Assembly: GCA_016718135.1 (NCBI GenBank)
Contig: JADKEF010000017.1
Span: 62,001 to 126,000, forward strand
Reading direction: 5' to 3'
From: Acidobacteriota bacterium
GTDB taxonomy: Bacteria; Acidobacteriota; Blastocatellia; Pyrinomonadales; Pyrinomonadaceae
Length of the DNA: 64,000 nucleotides
In this document: in pieces, positions 34,922 to 44,221 of the stretch
Layout of the letters: each line of letters starts with the position of its first letter
Numbering within the stretch: the stretch's first letter is position 1
Notes under the pieces: model-generated
The model's input: the letters and a program-made list of their open reading frames with translations, nothing else
Databases searched by the model: none
What the model was told of the DNA's origin: nothing
Position numbers and translations under genes: made by a program

Positions 34922-34946
34922 TGTCCCACGCACCCCGTGGGACAGA
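34922..34946. promoter_or_regulatory. Operator-like 10-bp inverted repeat
   Basis: CTGTCCCACG-CACCC-CGTGGGACAG is a perfect dyad, followed at once by a further half-site AATGGGACAA. It lies in the gap between ispE and the CAP-domain gene. The spacing is that of a protein-binding site rather than a terminator, since no T tract follows. Confidence 0.5.
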
Positions 34947-35036
34947 ATGGGACAAGAAAAATCATTGAAAAGCCGCTAACCGTCCTTCTTGCAACAGTTG
35001 CGGCACTTTTTGCTGTATTTCAATGTATTACACAGC

Positions 35037-35672
35037 TCACTTTCGGACGAGGAAAACCTGTGTGAAGTAGTACGCTCCGTCCTCTGTCACAGCGACGCCG
35101 ATGGCGGATTCTTTCCAGTCAGGCGAGAGCATGTTGCGGCGATGTCCAGGTGAGTCGAGCCACAGCTGGACCGTGAGGGTGACCGGATCTTGGTAGCCGC
35201 GATTGAAGGCGATGTTCTCACCGATCGAACGCCATTTGCCGACGCCATTTGCATCTGCTCGGTCGCTGACCATCTTACTGTCGAGGCCTTTGTGGCTGAA
35301 GAATTGAAACTCGGCCATGCTCGCAGAGTGAACACGAGCGGTCTTGGCGACGTTGTCATTCCAGGTAAGCGGCTGAAGACCGTTCTCGACGCGTTTTTCG
35401 TTGACCATGTTGAACGCGAGACGCTCAACCTCGACGATATTAACAGCGACCGACGATTTGACCGCGGCGACGGGCTTTTCGACGATACGCGGACGCGTGA
35501 TGCCGTTTGCCTTGTCATCTTCTTCGTAGGCGGCGTCGAGGAATTTGTTCAACTCGGCTTCAAATGCCGTCAGCCGAACACTATTATTTGGACCTTTCGG
35601 TGTGCTCTGGGCGAATATACCAGCCGCGAGAACGGCCATCACGCCCACTAGGGGGAAGAGTTTTCTGATCAT
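35037..35672 (-). CDS. Secreted CAP/SCP-domain protein
   Basis: A signal peptide (residues 1-21, ending GIFA-Q) is followed by a linker and a CAP (CRISP/antigen 5/PR-1) domain at about 85-211. Family motifs: NEKRVENGLQPLTW, HSASMAEFQFFSHKG, IGENIAFNRG, WLDSPGHRRNMLSPDW and YYFTQVF. Several bacterial CAP proteins bind lipids or calcium or act extracellularly; the function here is unknown. GAGG sits 7 nt before the ATG, directly downstream of a cyclic-di-GMP-I riboswitch-like structure, so expression is probably tied to the biofilm/motility second messenger. Confidence 0.88.
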   Translation of the reverse strand: MIRKLFPLVGVMAVLAAGIFAQSTPKGPNNSVRLTAFEAELNKFLDAAYEEDDKANGITRPRIVEKPVAAVKSSVAVNIVEVERLAFNMVNEKRVENGLQPLTWNDNVAKTARVHSASMAEFQFFSHKGLDSKMVSDRADANGVGKWRSIGENIAFNRGYQDPVTLTVQLWLDSPGHRRNMLSPDWKESAIGVAVTEDGAYYFTQVFLVRK

Positions 35673-35682
35673 TGTTTCCTCA

Positions 35683-35758
35683 CTTCGGCAGCCTGACAGC
35701 CATTTTTACTGGCTCTTGGGCTTTGCGCGTGCTCTCGGAGCACTTGCCTTTTCGGTTA
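35683..35758 (-). ncRNA. Cyclic-di-GMP-I (GEMM) riboswitch, probable
   Basis: Read on the minus strand: AAAAGGCAAG, stem GTGCTC-CGA-GAGCAC, the conserved GCGCAAAGCC, a second stem AGCCA/TGGCT with an A-rich loop, then GGCTGCCGAAG closing on the first GGCA. The order and key blocks (GGCAAx, CGCAAAGCC, GCTGCCGAAG) match the GEMM-I aptamer consensus as I remember it. The closing helix ends about 2 nt before GAGG of the CAP gene, suggesting control of translation initiation. No covariance model was run. Confidence 0.72.
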
Positions 35759-35894
35759 AGGTGGTAAAACAGGCGTGGTTTTACCTGTTTAAACATATTA
35801 CCATTTCCTTCAATGTTCCTGAAAAAAATCGTATGAGAGTAGAATATTGATTATCGCCCTTTTGGTCGGGCCAAATTGCCTGGAGAAATTCGAT

Positions 35895-36317
35895 ATGATG
35901 ACCGCCTCAGTGCTCGCAAAACGAGCTGAAGTTCCGCTATTTACCGTTCGCTATTACACGCGCATCGGCCTGCTAAAGCCGTCGCGGGATATGCGTAACG
36001 GCTACAAGGTATACAAGTCATCAGATCGTGACCGCCTGAAGTTCATCTCGGCGGCCAAAGAACTCGGCTTCACCCTTGCCGAGATCGAAGAGATACTTGG
36101 CCACGCGGTTCATGGCGATTCGCCATGTCCGATGGTCCGGGATGTGGTGGAAAAGCGCATCGAGGAAAACAAAGAGAAGATCCGCGAACTGAAACGTTTG
36201 CAGAAACGTCTCGAGGCAGCCGCAGAAATGTGGAAAAAGATGAAAAACTCAGAGCCGGACGGGCATTCTGTCTGCCGTTTGATCGAGTCATTTTCCGAAT
36301 CCAACGACAGCGCTTGA
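35895..36317 (+). CDS. MerR-family metal-responsive regulator
   Basis: A 140-residue MerR-type activator. The N-terminal winged-helix reads LAKRAEVPLFTVRYYTRIGL, followed by the wing and a dimerisation helix (KRIEENKEKIRELKRLQKRL). Cys residues in GDSPCPMV and HSVCRLIE lie where CueR/ZntR-type proteins place metal ligands. GGAGA is 8 nt before the first of two adjacent ATGs. The gene overlaps the promoter of the downstream copper ATPase, so copper or another soft metal is the likely inducer. Paired Cys near the C-terminus fit monovalent or divalent metal sensing; which one is not decidable. Confidence 0.85.
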   Translation: MMTASVLAKRAEVPLFTVRYYTRIGLLKPSRDMRNGYKVYKSSDRDRLKFISAAKELGFTLAEIEEILGHAVHGDSPCPMVRDVVEKRIEENKEKIRELKRLQKRLEAAAEMWKKMKNSEPDGHSVCRLIESFSESNDSA

Positions 36318-36345
36318 CTTGACACCTACTCACAGGTTGTAGACT
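36314..36345 (+). promoter_or_regulatory. MerR-type promoter/operator of the copper ATPase
   Basis: TTGACT (36314-36319) and TAGACT (36340-36345) are separated by 20 nt, the overlong spacer typical of MerR targets. The spacer contains the dyad ACCT-ACTCAC-AGGT (36324-36337). It overlaps the stop codon of the MerR gene. Confidence 0.75.
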
Positions 36346-36366
36346 TGTTTCGGAGGAACGAAACGT

Positions 36367-38979
36367 ATGAAAAACAACGAACCAACGAAACCAATGCCGA
36401 TACAACTCGGACGAGAAGCGGCGTCACTACCGGAGATCCACACCGACCCCGTGTGCAAGATGCTGGTCACGGCGGAATCGGCCGCAGCAAACCACACCCA
36501 TGACGGGACTGAATATTATTTCTGCGATCCCGGGTGCAAGGATAGGTTCATAGCTGAACCATCTAAATTTCTCTTCGGCTCGACCGAAACTGTCGCCGGC
36601 TCGTGCTGCGATGCCGGACACACAACAGCAGAGCATTACTTGATTTCAGAACCGAATTTGCAGTTCTCGGTGATAGACCCGGTATGCGGAATGACCGTCG
36701 ACCCCATGAACGCCGCCGGATCGCACACACACGACGGGACTACCTACCATTTCTGCTCAACTGGCTGTCTCGATAAATTCAAAGCGGCACCTGACAATTA
36801 TCTCTCACCAAGTAAGGTTGACGATCAGCCACTTGATGTCGAATACACGTGCCCGATGCACCCGGAGGTTATCCAGATCGGCCCGGGAAGCTGCCCGAAA
36901 TGCGGCATGGCCCTCGAACCAAAAGAGATATCGCTCGACGACAAGCCCGACCCCGAGTACATCGACATGCAGCGTCGGTTTCGAATATCGGCGATCCTGA
37001 CCATTCCGGTTTTTGTGTTGGCTATGGCCGAGATGTTCGTCGATCTTAACGCTCTTTTCCCGGCTTGGCCGCACGGGCGTGCTGCGGCGATTTCGTTGTG
37101 GATCCAATTCATTCTAGCAACACCGGTCGTGCTGTGGGGCGGCTTTCCCTTCTTTCAACGAGCTGTCGCGTCGATCAAAAACGCCAGCCCGAATATGTTC
37201 ACCCTCATCGGCATCGGCACCGGAGCGGCGTATTTGCTGAGTTTGGCAGCGTTGTTCGTTCCGGATTGGTTCCCGGCAGCAATGCGTGATGCTCACAGCG
37301 GACTGATCCCGGGTTATTTTGAATCTGCTGCGGTGATCACGACTTTGGTGTTGCTCGGCCAGGTTCTTGAACTCCGGGCCCGCTCACAAACATCCTCGGC
37401 GATCAAAGAATTGCTTCGGCTCGCCCCTGAAAACGCGACGGTCGTCGCAGACGATGGATCAGAGACCGTCGTTGATCTACGCCACGTCCACGCCGGCCAA
37501 TTGCTCCGCGTCAAAGCCAACGAAAAGATCCCGACCGACGGCGAGATCACCGAAGGCGAAACCTCGATCGACGAAGCAATGGTCACCGGCGAATCGCTCC
37601 CAGTCGAAAAGCGAACCGGCGACAAGGTCATCGGCGGCACGATCAACGGCAACCGCACATTCCTGATGCGTGCCGAAAAGGTCGGCAGCGAAACGCTTCT
37701 CGCCCAGATAGTCAAAATGGTGGGCGAGGCCCAACGCAGTCGCGCGCCGATCCAACGCCTCGCCGATTCGGTCTCGGCATATTTCGTTCCGGCAGTAATA
37801 ATTGTCGCGATAGCCGCGTTCGTCGTCTGGCTTGTCCTCGGCAGCTTCGCCTCAGCCGTGGTCGCCGCCGTCTCGGTCCTCATAATCGCCTGCCCATGTG
37901 CTCTCGGCCTCGCAACGCCGATGTCGATCATGGTCGGCACCGGCCACGGAGCGAAAAATGGTGTGCTCATCAAAAAAGCCGAGGCTCTCGAAACACTTGA
38001 AAAAGTAAACGTCATTGTCGTAGACAAAACCGGCACGCTAACCGAAGGCAAACCAACCGTAACGCACGTCATTGCTACCGACGGGATCGATGAACATGAA
38101 GTTCTCGCCCTGGCTGCTTCGCTGGAACGCCTGAGCGAACACCCGCTCGCCGCAGCGATAGTCGCCGAAGCTGAAAAACGCGATATCAACTTTGAGCCAG
38201 TTGAAGACTTCACGTCGGTAACGGGTCAAGGTTTGCGAGGCGTAATCCGTGGGAAAACGGTTCGCATCGGCAGCGATGAGATCATTCCAGCCGGAAAGGC
38301 GAATGCCGATCTGCTCGATCAGTCAGCGAAGCTGAGATTCGAGGGCCAGATAGTCGTTCAGGTCACCATCGACAGCCTTCCCGCTGGCCTGATCTCGGTC
38401 ACAGATCCGATAAAGCCATCAGCCAAAGCCGCCATCGCCGAACTCCATCGACAAAAGATCGAGGTCGTGATGATGACCGGCGACAATCGGACAACCGCTC
38501 TCGGTGTCGCAAAACAAATCAGCATTGATGCAGATCAGGTCATCGCCGGTGTCATGCCCAGCGACAAAGCGGCCAAGGTCAAAGACCTCCAATCCAAAGG
38601 CAAGATAGTCGCAATGGCCGGCGACGGCGTAAACGACGCCCCGGCCCTAGCCCAAGCCGATGTCGGCATCGCCTTCGCCAGCGGAACGGACGTAGCTATC
38701 GAGTCCGCCGATATCACACTACTAAAACCTGACCTCGACGGGATTCTAAGAGCTCGCAATCTGAGCCGTGCGACGATGATGAACATTCGGCAGAATCTAT
38801 TTTTCGCCTTTATATACAATATCGTCGGTGTCCCGATCGCTGCAGGCGTCTTGTTCCCCGTGTTAGGACTACTCCTCTCACCAATGATCGCAAGTGCCGC
38901 GATGACGTTTAGCTCAGTCTCGGTGATCCTCAACGCCCTGAGGCTTAGGAACACAAAATTGTCAGAACCACCTGCGTAA
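36367..38979 (+). CDS. copA: Copper-translocating P1B-type ATPase with two YHS domains
   Basis: An 870-residue Cu-exporting ATPase. N-terminal: YHS domain 1 at about 26-65 ([20 protein letters not shown]), YHS domain 2 at about 104-143 ([20 protein letters not shown]), then a heavy-metal-binding domain at about 158-186 ([17 protein letters not shown]). The transmembrane CPC motif ([13 protein letters not shown]) is at about 507, phosphorylation site DKTGTLTEG at about 552, HP motif EHPLAAAIV, and [10 protein letters not shown] at about 752. It exports Cu+ from the cytoplasm, driven by ATP. GGAGG lies upstream of the ATG. The last residues (SEPPA) and stop derive from a palindromic element. 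Confidence 0.95.
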   Translation: MKNNEPTKPMPIQLGREAASLPEIHTDPVCKMLVTAESAAANHTHDGTEYYFCDPGCKDRFIAEPSKFLFGSTETVAGSCCDAGHTTAEHYLISEPNLQFSVIDPVCGMTVDPMNAAGSHTHDGTTYHFCSTGCLDKFKAAPDNYLSPSKVDDQPLDVEYTCPMHPEVIQIGPGSCPKCGMALEPKEISLDDKPDPEYIDMQRRFRISAILTIPVFVLAMAEMFVDLNALFPAWPHGRAAAISLWIQFILATPVVLWGGFPFFQRAVASIKNASPNMFTLIGIGTGAAYLLSLAALFVPDWFPAAMRDAHSGLIPGYFESAAVITTLVLLGQVLELRARSQTSSAIKELLRLAPENATVVADDGSETVVDLRHVHAGQLLRVKANEKIPTDGEITEGETSIDEAMVTGESLPVEKRTGDKVIGGTINGNRTFLMRAEKVGSETLLAQIVKMVGEAQRSRAPIQRLADSVSAYFVPAVIIVAIAAFVVWLVLGSFASAVVAAVSVLIIACPCALGLATPMSIMVGTGHGAKNGVLIKKAEALETLEKVNVIVVDKTGTLTEGKPTVTHVIATDGIDEHEVLALAASLERLSEHPLAAAIVAEAEKRDINFEPVEDFTSVTGQGLRGVIRGKTVRIGSDEIIPAGKANADLLDQSAKLRFEGQIVVQVTIDSLPAGLISVTDPIKPSAKAAIAELHRQKIEVVMMTGDNRTTALGVAKQISIDADQVIAGVMPSDKAAKVKDLQSKGKIVAMAGDGVNDAPALAQADVGIAFASGTDVAIESADITLLKPDLDGILRARNLSRATMMNIRQNLFFAFIYNIVGVPIAAGVLFPVLGLLLSPMIASAAMTFSSVSVILNALRLRNTKLSEPPA

Positions 38980-39057
38980 GCGGGTGGACGAACCTTGCAG
39001 AGCACGCAATTTGGATATCATCGGTGCGAGGCGCCCGCTCACGCAGGCGGTTCTGAC
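38961..39057. repeat. Palindromic element at the copA stop, GTCAGAACC family
   Basis: Arms GTCAGAACCACCTGCGTAAG (38961 on) and CTCACGCAGGCGGTTCTGAC (ending 39057), two mismatches. The copA stop codon is inside the left arm. Same family as the outer arms of the insertion at 26480-26605. Confidence 0.82.
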
Positions 39058-39080
39058 AGGAAGTGCGGTAAAATTTGACT

Positions 39081-40073
39081 ATGGCAAAAATGGCACTAGC
39101 AATTCACGGCGGAGCGGGAACGATACTCCGCTCGCAAATGACGCCCGATCTCGAGCGCGAGTATCGCGGCGGGCTGGAAACGGCATTAAAGGCCGGTTGG
39201 GCAATACTGGAATCCGGCGGCTCTTCGCTCGATGCCGTCGAACGAGCTGTGATCTCACTGGAAGATTTTCCGCTATTTAACGCCGGCCGCGGATCGGTCT
39301 TCACCCACGCCGGCGAGCAGGAAATGGACGCCGCGATAATGGACGGCAACAACCTCAGAGCCGGAGCAGTCGCGTTCGTTAAAAACATCAAGAATCCGGT
39401 CGGCCTCGCCCGCCTCGTAATGGAACGCACCGAACACGTTCTCCTCGCAGGCGAGGGCGCCAACCAATTTGCAGAACAGATCGGCGTAAAGGCCGAACCA
39501 GACGAATACTTCTTCACCGAACACCGCTGGCTACAGTTACAAGAAGCGATCGCCGAAGGCCGCGTCCAATTAGATCACGCAAACTCCCCTCCTTACGAAG
39601 GAGGGGTGGCAGCCGCTTCGGCTGACGGGGTGGTTCTCTCCGATGCCCCACCACGCAAGCCGATCGGAACCGTAGGAGCCGTCGCCTGCGACAAAAATGG
39701 CCATCTCGCCGCCGCCACATCCACCGGCGGCATGACCAACAAAAAATTCGGCCGCATCGGCGACACCGCCATCATCGGCTCCGGCACCTACGCCGACCAA
39801 ACCTGCGCCGTCTCCTGCACGGGCCACGGCGAATACTTTATGCTCGCCGCGACCGCGTTCGACGTTGCCGCACGAATGAAATACAAAAGTTTGAGTTTAG
39901 AGGCGGCGGCTCAAGAAGCCGTAGATTATCTAACAACAATAAACGGCGAAGGCGGCCTGATCGCTGTCGATACAAGCGGAAAGGTAACGCTGCCCTTTAA
40001 TTCAGATGGGATGTATCGAGGATCTATTGCGCCAGGGGGCGCAATAGAAATAGAGATTTATAAGACACAATGA
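39081..40073 (+). CDS. iaaA: Isoaspartyl peptidase / type III L-asparaginase
   Basis: An Ntn-hydrolase precursor of 330 residues, cleaved autocatalytically into alpha and beta chains. N-terminal MALAIHGGAG and LFNAGRGSVFT are diagnostic; the nucleophile is Thr197 in KPIGTVGAVA, and ATSTGGM lies in the beta chain. These enzymes split isoaspartyl dipeptides, including beta-Asp-Arg released from cyanophycin. It faces the cphA/cphB genes. About 17-20 residues (SPPYEGGVAAASADGVV) just before the cleavage site come from a palindromic repeat inserted in frame; the segment is in the flexible end of the alpha chain. Confidence 0.9.
   Translation: MAKMALAIHGGAGTILRSQMTPDLEREYRGGLETALKAGWAILESGGSSLDAVERAVISLEDFPLFNAGRGSVFTHAGEQEMDAAIMDGNNLRAGAVAFVKNIKNPVGLARLVMERTEHVLLAGEGANQFAEQIGVKAEPDEYFFTEHRWLQLQEAIAEGRVQLDHANSPPYEGGVAAASADGVVLSDAPPRKPIGTVGAVACDKNGHLAAATSTGGMTNKKFGRIGDTAIIGSGTYADQTCAVSCTGHGEYFMLAATAFDVAARMKYKSLSLEAAAQEAVDYLTTINGEGGLIAVDTSGKVTLPFNSDGMYRGSIAPGGAIEIEIYKTQ
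39588..39640. repeat. Palindromic insertion within the isoaspartyl peptidase gene
   Basis: Two adjacent hairpins, CCCCTCCTT-ACG-AAGGAGGGG and CAGCCG-CTT-CGGCTG, embedded in frame. The insertion encodes the SPPYEGG...SADGVV segment shortly before the autoprocessing threonine. Confidence 0.8.
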
Positions 40074-40080
40074 CACAATA

Positions 40081-40548
40081 TTAGAATGATTCGCGGTTTG
40101 CTTTGACGAAAGCTAGATGCAGAGCATTTAGATTGTCCTCATACGCAAAAAACCTTGTTTCTAGTTCTTCCCACAAGGAATTGCCGTCCGGCCACAGATC
40201 CAACATTAACTCTTCACGCTTTTCGGTGGATTTCGGAACTAAGCCACCCGGAAATTGCTCATTCGCATCGTACAAAATCGCCGCCGTGCGACTAGCTCCG
40301 ATGGCATTCAGTGACTCAACGGTCTCGTGTGCGTAGGAACCAGATGAATTCGAAAAATATTGCTCAAATCCCCCATTATTGATCTCTCGCTCAAGCTCCT
40401 GATTATAGTAAAAAGCCTTCTGCGGAACCGACAATTTGTCGAGACTTTCGCCCCATTCGCAAAGCTCACAAACATAGTTATCAAGTTCAATTATGCTTCC
40501 GTTTACATCTGTCGACGCGAGAAGCTCATCGATGTTTGGCTTGTCCAT
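40081..40548 (-). CDS. DUF4375-type protein downstream of cphA
   Basis: A 155-residue acidic protein with the motif ELEREINNGGFEQYFSNSSG, which marks the DUF4375 (DMP19-like) family of soluble proteins of unknown function. The rest is helical (LWPDGNSLWEELETRFFAYE). Its ATG lies 2 bp after the cphA stop on the same strand, so it is very likely co-translated with cyanophycin synthetase. A role in granule metabolism is possible but is inference from position only. It ends 7 bp from the convergent iaaA stop. Confidence 0.75.
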   Translation of the reverse strand: MDKPNIDELLASTDVNGSIIELDNYVCELCEWGESLDKLSVPQKAFYYNQELEREINNGGFEQYFSNSSGSYAHETVESLNAIGASRTAAILYDANEQFPGGLVPKSTEKREELMLDLWPDGNSLWEELETRFFAYEDNLNALHLAFVKANRESF

Positions 40549-40550
40549 TA

Positions 40551-43196
40551 TTAACCTTCCTCTGCTTTCTTCTCATTGACCATATCGCGATATTCCTGAA
40601 CATAACCAATATCCTTCGGCACAAGATCGGCTAAGGTCACAACCAGTTCGCCCTTGCGTCCGTACTTGATCGCGTGGTGGATCGCCGTGCGGCCGTCGGG
40701 GATGATGCGGACGGTTGGGGTGGCTTTGCTTTGGGCGATTCCCTCTTGGAGTAGTTTGTGCAGTTCCTCCGGGTCACGGCCTCGTAGGTAGTTGCCGGTT
40801 CGGATGACGATGCGGTCGAAGGTGTCGGCCGCGATCTTGCCAAATTCGCGAATATCATCGTCGCGGCGGTCGCCCGTTCCGTTAAGAACGCAGGTGCGAT
40901 ATTTATTAGGTAGTTTTGAGATAAAGTTAGCTAAACCTCTGAGTCCGGCTGGGTTATGAGCGTAGTCCATAAGCACAGTTACATCACCTACCTCGACAAA
41001 GTTCAAACGTCCCGGCGTCTGAGCGGTGCCGGCATTAAATGTCGTCAATCCAACTCGAAGATCTTCCAGAGACACTCCGTGAACAAAACATGCAAGCGTT
41101 GCGGCGAGCACATTCTGCACCATGAATTCAGCCCGTCCGCCATAGGTCAGCGGAATATTGTTGACCTTTTCAACCCGAACCTTCCATTTGCCCTTCAGGA
41201 TCGTGACGTAGCCGTTCTCATATACACACGAGACACGGCCGCGTTCTGCACGGCGTTTGATGACGGGATTGTTCTCATCCATTGAGAAACAAACCACTTT
41301 ACCGTCGACAAGCTCCTTCATCTTATAGACAAGTGGGTCTTCGGCATTTAGGACGGCATAGCCTTTCTTTGATACCGAACGTGGCACGACGGACTTCACA
41401 CGCGCAAGATCTTCAAGAGTGTTTACGTCCTTAAGCCCAAGATGATCGGCTGCGACGTTCATCACGACGCCTATATCGCAGTGATCAAAACCGAGGCCCG
41501 AGCGGATAATACCGCCACGAGCCGTCTCAAGCACTGCGACGTCAACTGTTGGATCCTTCAAAACAAGTTGAGCCGACACAGGGCCCGTATTATCTCCAGC
41601 AACGATCTGTTGATTGCCAATATACGTACCATCGGTGGTGGTAAATCCAACCGTTCGACCGCTGTTCTTCAGGATATGAGCGATGAGCCGTGTCGTCGTT
41701 GTCTTACCGTTAGTTCCGGTAACAGCAATAATCGGGATGCGGGACGGAGTTCCCGGCGGGAAAAGCATGTCGATGACGTGTTCCGCAACGTTTCTGCCGA
41801 TTCCCTCGCTCGGAGAAAGGTGCATTCGGAATCCGGGAGCAGCATTTACCTCTATGATTCCGCCGCCATTTGAATGCAGCGGCTCGCTAACGTTCGGAGC
41901 GATAACATCAACACCTGCAACATCTAGCCCAATTATCTTCGCTATTCGCTCGAACAGAAATACGTTCTCTGGATGGACCTCATCAGTGCGATCGATCGCT
42001 GTGCCACCTGTCGAGATGTTTGCTGTAGTTTTAAGCAAAAGTTTCTCACCCTTCTTTAGCTTCGTCTCGAGTTCGTAACCCGCTTTTCTGATACACCGCA
42101 GCGTCTGATTATCGATGTCTATTTGCGTCAGGACATTCTCGTGGCCGTATCCACGCCGCGGATCTTCGTTCGTCTTATCGATAAGCTCTTGGATAGTTAG
42201 TTTACCGTCACCAATGATGTGTGCAGGGACGCGCTCTGCCACTGCTATGAGGCGATTGTTGACAACCAAAGCACGAAAATCTTCGCCGATAAGCTGTTTT
42301 TCCACAATGACCCAACGCGAATATTCTTGGGCCTTCTCGAAGGCGATCTTCGCATCATCGAGCGACCTGATGCCGACCGTGGCACCTTTACCATGATTGC
42401 CATCAAGTGGTTTTATAACAACAGGATAGCCCACACTATCTATAGTATTTTCGAGATCATCGATGTCACGGATCCGATAGCCCTTTGGCACCGGAACGCC
42501 CATGTCGCCGAGCAGCTTTTTGGTAGCGTGCTTGTTGCCTGCTATATCGACCGAGATCATGTTCGTGTTGACCGTTGTCGTCGCCTGAATTCGCTTTTGG
42601 TGAACTCCGTAACCAAGCTGTACGAGAGATTGATCATTCAAACGAATGAAAGGAATATCGCGATGATCCGCTTCTTCGACCAGTGAACCCGTGGAGGGGC
42701 CAAACCGCACAGTTTCACGGATCTCACGCATCTCCTGGATGTCTTTCGCAAGTCCTTCTTTGATGGAAGCAAGATCCTTACCTTCGGCTAGGTCGAGCCA
42801 CAGTCTGACAGCGCAGCGGCCGGCAAAACGCCCAACTTCTTCTTCGCGATAGCTGTAAACGACGTTGTAAATTCCCTTCTCGCCGGTCTCTCGCGTGCGA
42901 CCGTAGCCGGTGTCCATTCCAGCGAGTGTCTGCATCTCGAGTGCGAAGTGCTCGATCGCATGTCCCGCCCAGGTGCCTTCGACCACACGCTTGAGAAACC
43001 CGCCCTCTTCACCGTAGCTGCAGCCATGCGAAAGCAGTGTCGGCATCACCTCGAGCATGCGGTCGTAAAACCCTTTTAGCTTATTGGTCGGCTTTTTCTC
43101 ATACGCACCGATATCGAGGCGCATGATGATCAGCTTTTTCCAATAGCCACTCCAATAGTTAGGGCCACGAAGAGTGCGAACTTCTAAGATTTCCAT
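40551..43196 (-). CDS. cphA: Cyanophycin synthetase
   Basis: CphA makes multi-L-arginyl-poly-L-aspartate from Asp and Arg using ATP, in the cytoplasm. The 881 residues give three regions: an N-terminal domain (MEILEVRTLRGPNYWSGYW), an ATP-grasp domain at about 215-475 (GYPVVIKPLDGNHGKGATVG, VNAAPGFRMHLSPSEG), and a Mur-ligase-like domain with P-loop VTGTNGKTTTTRLI at about 491 and DYAHNPAGLR. It is translated 6 bp after cphB, with the DUF4375 gene right behind, forming a cphB-cphA-DUF4375 unit. The start matches the family. Confidence 0.95.
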   Translation of the reverse strand: MEILEVRTLRGPNYWSGYWKKLIIMRLDIGAYEKKPTNKLKGFYDRMLEVMPTLLSHGCSYGEEGGFLKRVVEGTWAGHAIEHFALEMQTLAGMDTGYGRTRETGEKGIYNVVYSYREEEVGRFAGRCAVRLWLDLAEGKDLASIKEGLAKDIQEMREIRETVRFGPSTGSLVEEADHRDIPFIRLNDQSLVQLGYGVHQKRIQATTTVNTNMISVDIAGNKHATKKLLGDMGVPVPKGYRIRDIDDLENTIDSVGYPVVIKPLDGNHGKGATVGIRSLDDAKIAFEKAQEYSRWVIVEKQLIGEDFRALVVNNRLIAVAERVPAHIIGDGKLTIQELIDKTNEDPRRGYGHENVLTQIDIDNQTLRCIRKAGYELETKLKKGEKLLLKTTANISTGGTAIDRTDEVHPENVFLFERIAKIIGLDVAGVDVIAPNVSEPLHSNGGGIIEVNAAPGFRMHLSPSEGIGRNVAEHVIDMLFPPGTPSRIPIIAVTGTNGKTTTTRLIAHILKNSGRTVGFTTTDGTYIGNQQIVAGDNTGPVSAQLVLKDPTVDVAVLETARGGIIRSGLGFDHCDIGVVMNVAADHLGLKDVNTLEDLARVKSVVPRSVSKKGYAVLNAEDPLVYKMKELVDGKVVCFSMDENNPVIKRRAERGRVSCVYENGYVTILKGKWKVRVEKVNNIPLTYGGRAEFMVQNVLAATLACFVHGVSLEDLRVGLTTFNAGTAQTPGRLNFVEVGDVTVLMDYAHNPAGLRGLANFISKLPNKYRTCVLNGTGDRRDDDIREFGKIAADTFDRIVIRTGNYLRGRDPEELHKLLQEGIAQSKATPTVRIIPDGRTAIHHAIKYGRKGELVVTLADLVPKDIGYVQEYRDMVNEKKAEEG

Positions 43197-43202
43197 AAAT
43201 TT

Positions 43203-44057
43203 CTATCCGAGATCAGGTAACAAAAACTCATTCGGTGGTTGGATCGGGTTACGGTCGATATAGTTATATACGAGACCTTCACGTAATACATGAAACTGTA
43301 CACCGCAGACGCTAAATGATTCATTATCAGCAACTTCCGCGATCTCGTTAAAGGTGATCTGTGAGCCATCAACGATTGTTGTCGAGCCCTGACCATACAC
43401 CTCAAGTATTCCCTTACCATCCAAAATGATCGCTGTATTCTCATCGATGCCAATGCCAAGATTATACGGATTGAACGAAACGGCGGTGATCAACCGGCTA
43501 ATGCGGCCGCGTTCGCTGAAGTGCTGGTCGATGATGATATTTTTCAGAAAACCGAGCCCCGGCGAAAGTCGGACCGCATTCTTGTGTGGATGCGAAGTCG
43601 GCTCCCCCCGCACGATCATCGACGTACTCATCGCGGCCGCTCCGGCGCTTGTTCCTGCTAGGACAACATCCGTCTCACGCACAGCTTTGCGGATCTTCTC
43701 AGCGAGTTTCGTTCCCCCAAGCAGCGAAACCAGCCGCATCTGGTCGCCGCCGGTCATAATAATGCCGGTCACGCCATCGAGTAGTTTCTCCACATCAGCG
43801 TTGACCACATCCTGCCGCGAGGTAGCCCTCAAGACACGCGGACTCGCCACGCCAAGATTCCTAAACGCCTGCGTATAAACGTCCGCAGCAAACTCCGGAT
43901 AGTCCGACGCCACGGGGACGATCAGAACCTCGGCACTCGCTCCGCCAGCGAGCTCGAGGAACTTCTTCAAGATCCGCCGCTCGTTATATTTATCCTCTGC
44001 CCCACCGATCACGAGCAGATGCCCGCCGATGATCTCGCGGTCATGCGATTCACTCAT
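43203..44057 (-). CDS. cphB: Cyanophycinase
   Basis: A serine-type exopeptidase of the S51 family that releases beta-Asp-Arg dipeptides from cyanophycin. The nucleophile Ser137 is in LAGTSAGAAAMS, with MTGGDQMRLV and IDQHFSERGRISRL as the other family blocks. The length of 284 is normal and no signal peptide is visible, so it is intracellular. It precedes cphA by 6 bp. The dipeptides would be split by the facing isoaspartyl peptidase. Confidence 0.94.
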   Translation of the reverse strand: MSESHDREIIGGHLLVIGGAEDKYNERRILKKFLELAGGASAEVLIVPVASDYPEFAADVYTQAFRNLGVASPRVLRATSRQDVVNADVEKLLDGVTGIIMTGGDQMRLVSLLGGTKLAEKIRKAVRETDVVLAGTSAGAAAMSTSMIVRGEPTSHPHKNAVRLSPGLGFLKNIIIDQHFSERGRISRLITAVSFNPYNLGIGIDENTAIILDGKGILEVYGQGSTTIVDGSQITFNEIAEVADNESFSVCGVQFHVLREGLVYNYIDRNPIQPPNEFLLPDLG

Positions 44058-44141
44058 TTTGATTTGTAACTATTAAATTTCAGTAAACTTTACTTAAAGT
44101 TAGAGGAAAGTAAGAGGTTGGTCAAGAATTGGGAAGGTTTT

Positions 44142-44221
44142 GCCACAGAAAGCACGGAGAACAAGGGAGCAATGATCTCCGATATCGGACTAAACTCCGT
44201 GTTCTCTGTGTGCTCTGTGGC
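44142..44221. repeat. Palindromic element containing the carB stop
   Basis: GCCACAGAAAGCACGGAGAA (44142 on) is mirrored by a TTCTCTGTGTGCTCTGTGGC arm ending 44221, with a GATCTCC/GATATCGG-rich centre. The last ten codons of carB and its stop lie inside it. Confidence 0.75.

Noticed and set aside
34709..34933. 74-codon leftward frame in the ispE upstream gap
   Set aside because: It crosses the perfect palindrome and an operator-like dyad; composition is not gene-like and no ribosome-binding site is seen.
37314..38213. 299-codon leftward frame antisense to copA
   Set aside because: Mirror of the ATPase; Ser/Thr/Ala-rich with no domain, and contradicted by the secure gene on the other strand.
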